A DNA stretch of 6,795 nt from an uncultured Rhodospirillaceae bacterium (GCA_913041095.1 CAJWIB010000148.1:1-6795), one strand, 5' to 3'; shown: positions 1-5,571, counted from the first letter of the stretch. Numbers and translations: made by a program. The notes: generated from the letters alone by a model not told the origin.

Positions 1-1463
1 TCAATTGTAATCCGGAAACCGTCTCGACCGATTACGATACCTCGGACCGTCTTTATTTTGAGCCGCTCACCTCAGAGGATGTCATTGAACTGATCCGGGC
101 AGAACAGGTCAACGGTAAGGTTCACGGCGTAATTGTTCAGTTTGGCGGCCAGACACCGCTGAAACTGGCGGCAGCGCTAGAAGCGGCCAACATTCCGATC
201 CTCGGCACGTCGCCCGACGCGATCGATCTTGCCGAAGACCGCGAACGCTTTCAACAATTGCTCGAAGACCTCAAGCTTAAACAGCCACCAAACGGTATTG
301 CGCGCTCAGCCGAGGAAGCCGAAAAAATCGCTGAAGAAATTGGCTATCCGGTGGTGATCCGCCCGAGCTACGTATTAGGCGGACGGGCGATGGAAATCGT
401 TCATGATGTTGAAAACCTGCGCCGCTACATAAAAACTGCTGTGGTCGTGTCGGGTGACAGCCCGGTGCTGATCGATTGGTATCTGCGCGACGCCATCGAA
501 GTTGATGTCGATGCCATCTGCGACGGCAAGGATGTTTATGTTTCCGGCATTATGGAGCACATCGAAGAAGCCGGCATTCACTCCGGTGACAGTGCCTGCT
601 CCCTGCCGCCCTATTCGCTGCCGGATGATATTATTCAGGAACTCCGCCGCCAGACCGAAGCGCTGGCTTTGGCGCTTAATGTTATAGGCCTCATGAACGT
701 ACAATACGCCATCCAGGACGGCATGGTGTTTGTCCTTGAAGTCAATCCGCGGGCCAGCCGGACAGTGCCGTTTGTGGCCAAGGCGACCGGTGTACCGATT
801 GCCAAAATCGCCGCCCGGGTGATGATCGGTGAAAAGCTTGCTAGCTTTAATTTGGTAGAAAATTTAAAACCCTCCCATACAGCCGTGAAAGAAGCGGTCT
901 TCCCCTTCGCGCGTTTCCCGGGCGTTGACATTATCCTCGGACCCGAGATGAAATCGACCGGCGAAGTGATGGGAATCGATAAAGATTTCCCGAGCGCTTT
1001 TGCCAAATCTCAATTGGGCGCCGGCACCATCCTGCCAGCCGAAGGTACGGTCTTTATCTCGGTCAAAGACAGCGACAAGCAGGCAGGCTGCCAGATAGCC
1101 CGTGACCTCAACGGGCTCGGTTTTAAAATATTAGCCACCGGTGGAACGGCCAAATTCTTTGCTGATAAAGGCATTGATGTCGAGCGGGTCAATAAAGTGC
1201 TGCAAGGGCATCCCCATTGCGTCGATGCAATTCTCTCCCGCGAGGTACAAATGATCGTCAACACCACCGAAGGGGCGCAAGCTATATTCGATAGCTTTTC
1301 TATCCGAAGCTCGGCGCTCACCAATAATGTCCCCCACTACACGACCATGGCCGGCGCGGCGGCAGCGGTTGGCGCGATCCGCATGCAAGATGCTCAAGGA
1401 GCAAATACCGATAAGGGACTTGAAGTTACTCCTCTACAATCCTATGCTAAGAGTTCAGCATGA
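1..1463 (+). CDS. carB: Carbamoyl-phosphate synthase large subunit, C-terminal part (5' end outside window)
   Basis: CarB makes carbamoyl phosphate from bicarbonate, ATP and ammonia supplied by the glutaminase subunit CarA; the product feeds arginine and pyrimidine synthesis in the cytoplasm. The open frame enters at base 3 with NCNPETVSTDYDTSDR, a CarB signature, so the first ATG in the window (258) is internal. About 486 codons are present of a family length near 1,070-1,100. Visible are the second ATP-grasp domain (VRPSYVLGGRAMEIV-like segment near 355-400, EVDVDAICDG near 500-530, GGIMEHIE..G.HSGDSACSLP-like segment near 545-610, EVNPRASRTVPFVAKATGVP near 740-800) and the allosteric MGS-like domain (about 1030-1420, with ATGGTAKFFADKGI and HPHCVDAI). 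The C-terminus is complete with a TGA stop. Nothing looks broken. Having greA directly downstream is a common alphaproteobacterial arrangement. Confidence 0.97.
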   Translation, partial: NCNPETVSTDYDTSDRLYFEPLTSEDVIELIRAEQVNGKVHGVIVQFGGQTPLKLAAALEAANIPILGTSPDAIDLAEDRERFQQLLEDLKLKQPPNGIARSAEEAEKIAEEIGYPVVIRPSYVLGGRAMEIVHDVENLRRYIKTAVVVSGDSPVLIDWYLRDAIEVDVDAICDGKDVYVSGIMEHIEEAGIHSGDSACSLPPYSLPDDIIQELRRQTEALALALNVIGLMNVQYAIQDGMVFVLEVNPRASRTVPFVAKATGVPIAKIAARVMIGEKLASFNLVENLKPSHTAVKEAVFPFARFPGVDIILGPEMKSTGEVMGIDKDFPSAFAKSQLGAGTILPAEGTVFISVKDSDKQAGCQIARDLNGLGFKILATGGTAKFFADKGIDVERVNKVLQGHPHCVDAILSREVQMIVNTTEGAQAIFDSFSIRSSALTNNVPHYTTMAGAAAAVGAIRMQDAQGANTDKGLEVTPLQSYAKSSA

Positions 1464-1481
1464 TTGATTTTATTTCGGTTA

Positions 1482-1517
1482 CCCTGCGGTTATAGATCGC
1501 GGGCCCCAAACTTTTTT
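1482..1517 (+). terminator. Weak possible terminator after carB
   Basis: CCC-T-GCG (1482-1488) can pair with CGCGGG (1498-1503), with one bulged T and a 9-base loop. Eight bases later comes a run of six T (1512-1517). The gap between stem and T-run and the short stem make this a weak candidate, so carB and greA could still be co-transcribed. Confidence 0.25.
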
Positions 1518-1525
1518 GCTATTTT

Positions 1526-1544
1526 TTTGCTGATTATCAGCAAA
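1526..1544. repeat. Perfect 9-bp inverted repeat upstream of greA
   Basis: TTTGCTGAT, one T, then ATCAGCAAA form a perfect inverted repeat ending 34 bases before the greA start. As DNA it could be an operator for a dimeric regulator. As RNA it folds into a 7-bp stem with a 5-base loop in the greA leader, but no T-run follows directly, so it is not a standard terminator. I cannot assign a binding protein. Confidence 0.4.
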
Positions 1545-1578
1545 TTATTGTGATGCTTAATTATTAAGGTTTGTTGTT

Positions 1579-2052
1579 ATGGAAAAGGTTCCAATGACGG
1601 CCGATGGATTATCGGCTTTGGAAGAAGAATTAAAGCATTTGAAATTCGTCGAGCGTCAGAAAGTGGTTAAAGCAATCGAAGTTGCCCGTGAACATGGCGA
1701 TCTGTCAGAGAACGCCGAGTATCATGCTGCACGTGAGAAGCAGAGTTTCATTGAAGGCCGGGTGCTGGAACTCGAGTCGATCATCAGCCTGGCTGATGTG
1801 ATTGACCCGAAAACACTTTCCGGAGATATTGTGCGCTTTGGCGCCACCGTTGTATTGGCCGATGAAAACACGGATGAAGAAACCAAATTTCAAATCGTCG
1901 GCACCCATGAAGCCGAGGTTGAGAAAGGCCGTTTGTCTATCATCTCACCGACCGCCCGCGCGCTGATCGGCAAATCTTTGGGCGATAGCGTCGAGGTCAC
2001 CACCCCCGGCGGCTCCAAATCCTACGAGATCATCAAGGTTCAGTTTAAATAG
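1579..2052 (+). CDS. greA: Transcription elongation factor GreA
   Basis: GreA enters the secondary channel of RNA polymerase and stimulates cleavage of backtracked transcripts, letting stalled polymerase resume. The 157-residue product has the usual alphaproteobacterial length. Residues 1 to about 75 form the antiparallel coiled coil, with the tip sequence REHGDLSENAEYHAAREKQ; D41 and E44 are the conserved acidic pair that places the catalytic magnesium ion. Residues from about 80 to 157 form the FKBP-like C-terminal domain, with the family-typical ISPTARALIGKSLGDSVEV stretch. The ATG at 1579 is supported by AAGG at 1566-1569, nine bases upstream, and by the MEKVPMTADGL beginning typical of the family. 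It lies 115 bases after carB on the same strand. No convincing own promoter was found in that gap. Confidence 0.97.
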   Translation: MEKVPMTADGLSALEEELKHLKFVERQKVVKAIEVAREHGDLSENAEYHAAREKQSFIEGRVLELESIISLADVIDPKTLSGDIVRFGATVVLADENTDEETKFQIVGTHEAEVEKGRLSIISPTARALIGKSLGDSVEVTTPGGSKSYEIIKVQFK

Positions 2053-2064
2053 AGAGAGATTCGT

Positions 2065-2088
2065 TAATTAGGTGTCAGTAATTAGGTG
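2065..2088 (+). repeat. Direct repeat of TAATTAGGTG overlapping the greA terminator
   Basis: TAATTAGGTG occurs at 2065-2074 and again at 2079-2088, 14 bases apart, and the inverse TAATTCGGTGAC reads on the other strand at 2092-2103. The first copy can also pair imperfectly (10 of 12 positions) with that right arm, so two alternative hairpins share it. The GGTG-TC-A / TGTCACC pattern resembles short REP-like intergenic repeats; this resemblance is from memory and unproven. Confidence 0.6.
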
Positions 2089-2110
2089 GCTGTCACCGAA
2101 TTAATTTTTT
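2079..2110 (+). terminator. Intrinsic terminator of greA
   Basis: TAATT (2079-2083) and GGTG (2085-2088) pair with CACC (2094-2097) and AATTA (2099-2103), with one A-G mismatch and a GCTGT loop. Six T follow at 2105-2110. The position, 27 bases after the greA stop codon, fits a rho-independent terminator. Confidence 0.65.
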
Positions 2111-2171
2111 AGCGCGGATCTGAAAAACCCGCCTTTGGCCCCACCATATTTTATATTATAATTGAGGCTGA

Positions 2172-2203
2172 CCCATCTAACGCCATTTAGGTGTTATCAT
2201 GGG
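2172..2203. repeat. 12-bp interrupted hairpin in the greA-lrp gap
   Basis: CCCAT (2172-2176) pairs with ATGGG (2199-2203), and TAACGCC (2178-2184) pairs with GGTGTTA (2190-2196) including one G-T pair. The loop is ATTTA and there is a 1x2 internal loop. A second inverted repeat follows at 2224-2239. No T-run follows on either strand, so neither is a standard terminator. The pair could be part of a remnant mobile element or a structured RNA. Confidence 0.5.
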
Positions 2204-2284
2204 GGTAATGAGAAAGAGCCAACAATCAACCTGTTGATTTAGACGGCGCACTTTTCTTGAATCTGGGTTGGAGTTATTGGCCAT

Positions 2285-2371
2285 TTATTGGTCAAGTCTT
2301 TCAACAGTTTCTAGATGTCTTCTTTCTGCATTTTTTTCTACATTTAGTTCTTTAGTGCAGTCTTTGCTCAT
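2285..2371 (-). CDS. Possible 28-residue small protein (speculative)
   Basis: On the minus strand an ATG at 2371 opens 28 codons ending in TAA, encoding a highly charged peptide beginning MSKDCTKELNVEKNAERR and ending in LETVERLDQ. The frame stays open for 18 further codons upstream of the ATG without another ATG. Only a weak AGAGA-like purine stretch lies about nine bases before the start. In DNA this AT-rich such an open frame can arise by chance. I do not recognise the product. It is listed only because the composition is amphipathic and no other gene is present nearby. Confidence 0.13.
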   Translation of the reverse strand: MSKDCTKELNVEKNAERRHLETVERLDQ

Positions 2372-2525
2372 TCTAATTTCTCTTTTGCTAATTTGAGTGA
2401 GCTTTCTATTAATACCTAATTTATCTCATATTCAAAATATATATTATAAATTATTTCCATTTAATTAATATTTTAATCCTTATATATAATAATTATTAGG
2501 CTAATTAGCATAAATATCACTGCTT

Positions 2526-2552
2526 ATTTAGCTTTTAATTATTAAGCTAAAT
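2526..2552. repeat. 9-bp perfect inverted repeat just beyond the lrp stop
   Basis: ATTTAGCTT (2526-2534) and AAGCTAAAT (2544-2552) are perfect inverted repeats with a 9-base AT spacer, starting 18 bases after the stop of the minus-strand lrp gene. The position suits the 3' end of the lrp transcript, but the stem is AT-rich and no T-run follows on the minus strand, so it is not a canonical terminator. Confidence 0.45.
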
Positions 2553-2570
2553 TAACAAAATATTGAAAAT

Positions 2571-3071
2571 TCAGGCGTCCGAACCGCCATCACTCGCATC
2601 AAGTCCGACCGGGACGCCGGGGGCGAGTTTAGAGGTGCGGATGGCGAGGGCTGATTTGACATGGGCGACATTCGGGGCAGCGGTTAGTTTTTTCATGACG
2701 AAATTCTGATAGGTCTCCCAATCCTCGGCAACGACTTTAAGCAAGAAATCAGTTTCGCCAGCCAGCATGTGGCACTCACGTACTTCGACCCAGGAATCGA
2801 TCAAGCTTTCAAAGGCGACCAGATCGGGTTCGGCCTGGCTGGATAGACCAACCTGGGCAAAGACGGTGACATTATAGCCGAGCTCGGTCGGTTCCAAATC
2901 TGCATGGTAGCCGCGAATCAGTCCGGCTTCTTCGAGCGCTCTAACCCGGCGTAGACAGGGCGGCGCCGAAATGTCGACCCGCTTAGCCAACTCAACATTG
3001 GTGATGCGGCCATTATCTCTTAGCTCACGAAGAATTTTGCGGTCAATGTTATCGAGCTTAACGCGGCTCAT
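2571..3071 (-). CDS. Lrp/AsnC-family transcriptional regulator
   Basis: This is a DNA-binding regulator of the feast/famine family, which usually responds to an amino acid or related small molecule and forms dimers to octamers. The 166-residue protein begins MSRVKLDNIDRKILRELRDNGR. The winged helix-turn-helix covers about residues 5-55 (ELAKRVDISAPPCLRRVRALEEAG, recognition helix around 34-45), and the ligand-binding RAM domain about 68-150, with the conserved AGETDFLLKV segment at 104-113. The tail after about 150 is Gly/Asp/Ser-rich. I chose the ATG at 3071 over an in-frame GTG at 3080 because AGGTGG sits five bases before the ATG, and homologues start close to SRVKLDNIDRKIL. It is divergent from trxB across a 254-bp region with repeated sites, which suggests autoregulation and possible control of trxB. 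The ligand is not predictable from sequence, so no gene symbol is given. Confidence 0.93.
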   Translation of the reverse strand: MSRVKLDNIDRKILRELRDNGRITNVELAKRVDISAPPCLRRVRALEEAGLIRGYHADLEPTELGYNVTVFAQVGLSSQAEPDLVAFESLIDSWVEVRECHMLAGETDFLLKVVAEDWETYQNFVMKKLTAAPNVAHVKSALAIRTSKLAPGVPVGLDASDGGSDA

Positions 3072-3120
3072 GGGATCCACCTTTAATGCCGAACCATTGT
3101 AGGACTCACAAACTCTCAGC

Positions 3121-3156
3121 GCAATAATATTTCAATTTTGGCGAATAATCTTTCGC
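3121..3156. promoter_or_regulatory. Candidate Lrp operator and lrp -10 region
   Basis: GC-AATAAT-A-TTTC (3121-3133) recurs as GC-G-AATAAT-C-TTTC (3141-3154), differing by one substitution and one inserted G. The AATAAT cores start at 3123 and 3144, 21 bp apart, which is two helical turns. The second copy lies in the inverted repeat GCGAA-TAATCT-TTCGC (3141-3156). On the minus strand TATTAT (3124-3129) is a good -10 match about 53 bases before the lrp start, although the matching -35 is poor. Lrp-family proteins bind phased, roughly 15-bp AT-rich imperfect palindromes as multimers, so this is a natural autoregulatory site. The binding itself is inferred. Confidence 0.45.
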
Positions 3157-3248
3157 ATAATGAGTGAACAACCGGCTACCATTTGGTTTGCATAGGCGCC
3201 ACAGATTGACCTCACTAAAACTTGTGGACAACGACTGCGGACGCCCCC

Positions 3249-3277
3249 TTGCGCGCGCCTCAAGAGCTTTCTATGTT
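3249..3277 (+). promoter_or_regulatory. Candidate trxB promoter
   Basis: TTGCGC (3249-3254) and TATGTT (3272-3277) are separated by 17 bases, matching sigma-70 boxes at 3 and 4 of 6 positions. Transcription would begin near 3284, giving a leader of about 42 bases that includes the trxB ribosome-binding site. The match is modest. TTGACC near 3207 lacks a suitable -10 partner. Confidence 0.3.
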
Positions 3278-3325
3278 AGGTTCTCATCAAAGACCATCGA
3301 CCCTCAATTGGAGATCACCCGCCGC

Positions 3326-4297
3326 ATGTCTTCTCAACATCACAAAGTCCTTATTCTCGGCTCCGGCGCTGCCGGACTTACCGCCGCCATCTACGCTGCT
3401 CGCGCCGGATTGGAGCCGACCCTCATCCACGGCATGCAGCCGGGTGGTCAAATGACAATCACCACCGATGTTGAAAATTTTCCGGGCTTTCCGGAGGTTG
3501 TTCAGGGGCCCTGGCTGATGGAGCAGATGCAAGCCCAGGCCGAAGGCGTCGGCACGACGATGATTTCCGACATGATTGTTGAGGCTGATCTGCAAACGCG
3601 GCCCTTCAAGCTGACCGGTGATTCGGGTGATATATTTACGTGTAATGTGTTGATCGTATGCACCGGCGCCCAAGCCAAGTGGCTGGGCATTGAGAGCGAA
3701 CAGAAATATCAGGGCTTTGGCGTTTCGGCCTGTGCAACTTGCGACGGCTTTTTTTACCGCGGTAAGGAAGTCGCCGTGGTCGGCGGCGGCAATACGGCAG
3801 TTGAGGAAGCGATTTATCTCACCAATCACGCGACCAAAGTAAAGCTGATCCACCGCCGCGACGAACTGCGTGCCGAGAAACTTCTGCAGCAGCGCCTGCT
3901 CAGCAACCCCAAAATTGAAATATTGTGGGACTCGACGTTGGAAGAAGTGCTCGGCAAACAGGATGGCCCGATGCCCGAGGTCACCGGCATGAAAGTCAAT
4001 AACGTCAAAACGGATGAGATTACCGAACATAGTCTTGAAGGCGTCTTTATCGCCATCGGCCACAAACCCAATACGGATTTGTTTACCGGTCAGTTGGATA
4101 TGGATGAAGAAGGCTATCTGATCACCCTACCTGACAGCACGGCAACCAAAATACCGGGTGTTTTTGCCGCTGGTGATGTGCAGGATAATAAATTCCGCCA
4201 AGCCGTGACGGCTGCCGGCACCGGCTGCATGGCGGCGCTTGAAGCTGAAAAATACCTCATCGAAGTTGAAGCCACCGAACAAGCGGCAGCCGAGTAA
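3326..4297 (+). CDS. trxB: Thioredoxin reductase
   Basis: TrxB is a cytoplasmic FAD enzyme that passes electrons from NADPH to thioredoxin, keeping protein thiols reduced. The 323-residue protein matches the family length. Numbering from the chosen ATG, the FAD dinucleotide-binding motif GSGAAG is at 12-17, the redox-active CATC at 136-139 (C136, C139), the NADPH-binding GGGNTA at 153-158, HRRDELRAEK (for the 2'-phosphate) at 176-185, and the FAD motif GDVQDNKFRQAVTAAGTG at 283-300. The frame extends 54 codons further upstream to 3164, but that extension has no family character. The ATG at 3326 has GGAGA at 3310-3314 and the family-typical beginning KVLILGSGAAG, so it is the better start. The gene is divergent from an Lrp-type regulator and followed by a LysR-type regulator. 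All catalytic residues are present. Confidence 0.96.
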   Translation: MSSQHHKVLILGSGAAGLTAAIYAARAGLEPTLIHGMQPGGQMTITTDVENFPGFPEVVQGPWLMEQMQAQAEGVGTTMISDMIVEADLQTRPFKLTGDSGDIFTCNVLIVCTGAQAKWLGIESEQKYQGFGVSACATCDGFFYRGKEVAVVGGGNTAVEEAIYLTNHATKVKLIHRRDELRAEKLLQQRLLSNPKIEILWDSTLEEVLGKQDGPMPEVTGMKVNNVKTDEITEHSLEGVFIAIGHKPNTDLFTGQLDMDEEGYLITLPDSTATKIPGVFAAGDVQDNKFRQAVTAAGTGCMAALEAEKYLIEVEATEQAAAE

Positions 4298-4347
4298 ACA
4301 AACTTTCTGTATTAATCCCGATCAATATTACGTAAAATGCATAACTT

Positions 4348-4370
4348 GGTGGGTTAGTCCCATCGATTTT
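4348..4370 (+). terminator. Possible weak terminator after trxB
   Basis: GGTGGG (4348-4353) pairs with CCCATC (4359-4364), with one G-T pair and a TTAGT loop, followed by GA and four T (4367-4370). The stem is short and the T-run is only four bases. It may reduce rather than stop read-through into the LysR gene 36 bases downstream of the stem. Confidence 0.35.
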
Positions 4371-4399
4371 GCATATGTATTTGCTTGATAAGATATAAA

Positions 4400-5296
4400 A
4401 TGGATTGGGATAAGCTTCGCATATTTCACGCTGTCGCCGAGGCGGGCAGTTTCACTCATGCCGGCGAAACTCTGAACCTCAGCCAATCGGCCATCAGCCG
4501 GCAAATTTCTGCGCTTGAACAGAGCATCAATGTACCGCTGTTTCATCGTCATGCCCGTGGCCTGAAACTCACGGAACAGGGAGAAGATCTCTATCTGACC
4601 GCCCACGACGTATTCCACAAAGTCGCAATGACCGTAGCGCGGCTGACCGAAAGCAAGGAGCAGGCGGAAGGGCCGTTAAAAATCACCACGACTGTCGGCT
4701 TTGGCTCGGTCTGGCTGACGCCCCGCATCAAAGAATTCATGGATCTCTATCCAGAAATTGATGTCACCATAACGCTGGACTATGACGATCACAATCTGGC
4801 GATGCGCGAAGCCGATGTAGCCATTCGCCTGACGCCACCGCGCCAGTCCGATCTCGTGCAGCGCCATTTGATGAACATCCATTACAAAGTTTACGCTTCG
4901 CCGGAATATTTACAGGAACACGGCATGCCGAAAACGCCGGAGGAACTGGACAATCATAATCTCGTGACCTTTGGGGACGAAGTCGGTGACCAAACCGATT
5001 TGCTGCCGGCGCTTAATTTTCTGCAAGGTGCCGGCGCCAAAGGCAAACGCCGCAAGCCGGTTCTTCAGGTGAACAATATTTACGGCATTTACCGGGCTGT
5101 GCGCTCCGGCGTGGGCATCGGCGCCTTACCGGACTATTTTATCGAGGGATCGGTCAATTTAGTGCATATCCTGCCCGAGCTGCAATCACCCCAAACCGAG
5201 GTCTATTTCGTCTATCCGGAAGAGCTCAGACAGTCGGCAAGAATTGCCGTATTTAGAGATTTTTTGGTTAGAAAAATTCTCGAAAACAGAAAATAA
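4400..5296 (+). CDS. LysR-family transcriptional regulator
   Basis: This is a LysR-type regulator, normally a tetramer that binds a small effector and controls nearby or remote genes. The 298-residue protein has the N-terminal winged helix-turn-helix at about 1-62 (MDWDKLRIFHAVAEAGSFTH, then LSQSAISRQISALEQ), a linker helix to about residue 88, and the periplasmic-binding-protein-like effector domain from about 92 to the end (GPLKITTTVGFGSVWLTPRI, READVAIRL, SGVGIGALPDYF). I chose the ATG at 4400 because homologues begin MDWDKLRIFHAVAEAGSF. A TTG at 4385 would add five residues. The ribosome-binding site is weak. The same LysR subfamily next to trxB is familiar to me from other alphaproteobacteria, so a redox link is plausible, but neither effector nor target is shown here. 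A TTACGTAA palindrome (4328-4335) upstream might be a binding site. Confidence 0.93.
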   Translation: MDWDKLRIFHAVAEAGSFTHAGETLNLSQSAISRQISALEQSINVPLFHRHARGLKLTEQGEDLYLTAHDVFHKVAMTVARLTESKEQAEGPLKITTTVGFGSVWLTPRIKEFMDLYPEIDVTITLDYDDHNLAMREADVAIRLTPPRQSDLVQRHLMNIHYKVYASPEYLQEHGMPKTPEELDNHNLVTFGDEVGDQTDLLPALNFLQGAGAKGKRRKPVLQVNNIYGIYRAVRSGVGIGALPDYFIEGSVNLVHILPELQSPQTEVYFVYPEELRQSARIAVFRDFLVRKILENRK

Positions 5297-5368
5297 TGCC
5301 TTAGCATCAATGGCTTATAAAAACCTATGCATTTTGCGCATGAGTGGTTTGACGTTTCAGCGCTGGTT

Positions 5369-5398
5369 TTCAAACATAAAAGTATCTATATATCTAAT
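5369..5398 (+). promoter_or_regulatory. Candidate promoter of the small RNA
   Basis: TTCAAA (5369-5374) and TCTAAT (5393-5398) match sigma-70 boxes at 4 and 5 of 6 positions, with an 18-base spacer. The predicted start near 5405 lies only a few bases before the closing helix of the structured RNA. That agreement is the main support. Confidence 0.45.
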
Positions 5399-5404
5399 CA
5401 CGCG

Positions 5405-5533
5405 ACGACAAGTTCGGCGCGACTTCCGGGGCGCAAGGCCCTAGAAGGAAGGGTCTTCGGACCCTACGTCTCCCAGACGTGAAGCCTCCCTGTTAAACTT
5501 GCTAGGAAACTCCAGTTTCCTAGCCTTTTTTTT
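5405..5533 (+). ncRNA. Structured small RNA of unrecognised family
   Basis: A compact set of hairpins lies between a promoter-like sequence and a perfect terminator. CAAGTT (5409-5414) and AACTTG (5496-5501) can close the domain. Inside are: hairpin A, CTTC-c-GGGGC (5423-5432) with GCCCT-a-GAAG (5438-5447), loop GCAAG; hairpin B, GGGTC (5451-5455) with GACCC (5460-5464) around the very stable TTCG tetraloop; hairpin C, ACGTCT (5466-5471) with AGACGT (5475-5480), loop CCC. A single-stranded GAAGCCTCCCTGTTA follows. CTCCC in loop C and CCTCCC at 5485-5490 are exposed pyrimidine motifs that could pair with ribosome-binding sites, as in several alphaproteobacterial trans-acting RNAs. No open frame of note uses this stretch. 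It does not match 6S, SRP RNA, tmRNA or RNase P as I know them. The alternative is a long leader or attenuator for the gene at 5627. Length is about 129 bases. Confidence 0.7.
5501..5533 (+). terminator. Strong intrinsic terminator of the small RNA
   Basis: GCTAGGAAACT (5501-5511) and AGTTTCCTAGC (5514-5524) form a perfect 11-bp stem, followed by C and eight T (5526-5533). The written loop is only CC, so the top A-T/T-A pairs will open in RNA to give a 4- to 6-base loop. The T-run lies only on the plus-strand side, so it terminates rightward transcription. Confidence 0.93.
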
Positions 5534-5537
5534 GCGT

Positions 5538-5571
5538 AATTGGGATTTGTGGTAACGCTGGGTGCCCAATT
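5538..5571. repeat. 7-bp inverted repeat between the small RNA and the trmO-like gene
   Basis: AATTGGG (5538-5544) and CCCAATT (5565-5571) are perfect inverted repeats around a 20-base spacer, immediately after the terminator T-run and 55 bases before the trmO-like start. No T-run follows. It may be an operator or a leader hairpin. Confidence 0.4.

Larger units (their letters stand above)
2111..2570. other. AT-rich gene-poor region between convergent greA and lrp
   Basis: No convincing gene is present on either strand. The left part (2111-2280) has mixed composition and contains two hairpin-forming inverted repeats (2172-2203, and AATCAAC/GTTGATT at 2224-2239). The right part is extremely AT-rich: 27 of 170 bases at 2401-2570 are G or C, unlike the genes around it. 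It includes the palindrome GCTAATTAGC (2500-2509) and a 9-bp inverted repeat at 2526-2552. GCTAATTT (2387-2394), GCTAATTA (2500-2507) and GCTAAATTA (2546-2554) are related short motifs. Because the flanking genes converge here, no promoter for them is expected. The stretch could be a decayed insertion, a site for an AT-binding nucleoid protein, or an untranslated RNA; the sequence does not decide. Confidence 0.7.

Noticed and set aside
2111..2400. Insertion-sequence remnant
   Set aside because: No transposase motif could be read in any frame and no terminal inverted repeats with target duplications bracket the region; only short hairpins support the idea.
3072..3080. GTG start for lrp at 3080
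   Set aside because: It would put the AGGTGG ribosome-binding sequence inside the coding region; the ATG at 3071 fits family starts.
3164..3325. 54-codon N-terminal extension of TrxB
   Set aside because: The extension has no TrxB family character, contains the likely promoter region, and the ATG at 3326 has a good ribosome-binding site and gives the normal length.
3287..4063. 258-codon open frame on the minus strand opposite trxB
   Set aside because: It lies almost wholly antisense to a clearly real gene, has no family character, and is the usual shadow of codon bias.
4385..4399. TTG start for the LysR gene
   Set aside because: Homologues begin MDWDKLRIF, and an ATG is available at 4400.
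5244..5444. 66-codon plus-strand open frame overlapping the LysR 3' end and the small RNA
   Set aside because: It overlaps the LysR end out of frame, has no ribosome-binding site and runs into the structured RNA.
5405..5533. Assignment of the small RNA to 6S RNA
   Set aside because: GAAGCC followed by TTAAAC vaguely recalls the 6S bubble, but the RNA is too short and forms separate small hairpins rather than one long stem with a central bubble. SRP RNA, tmRNA and RNase P motifs are also absent.
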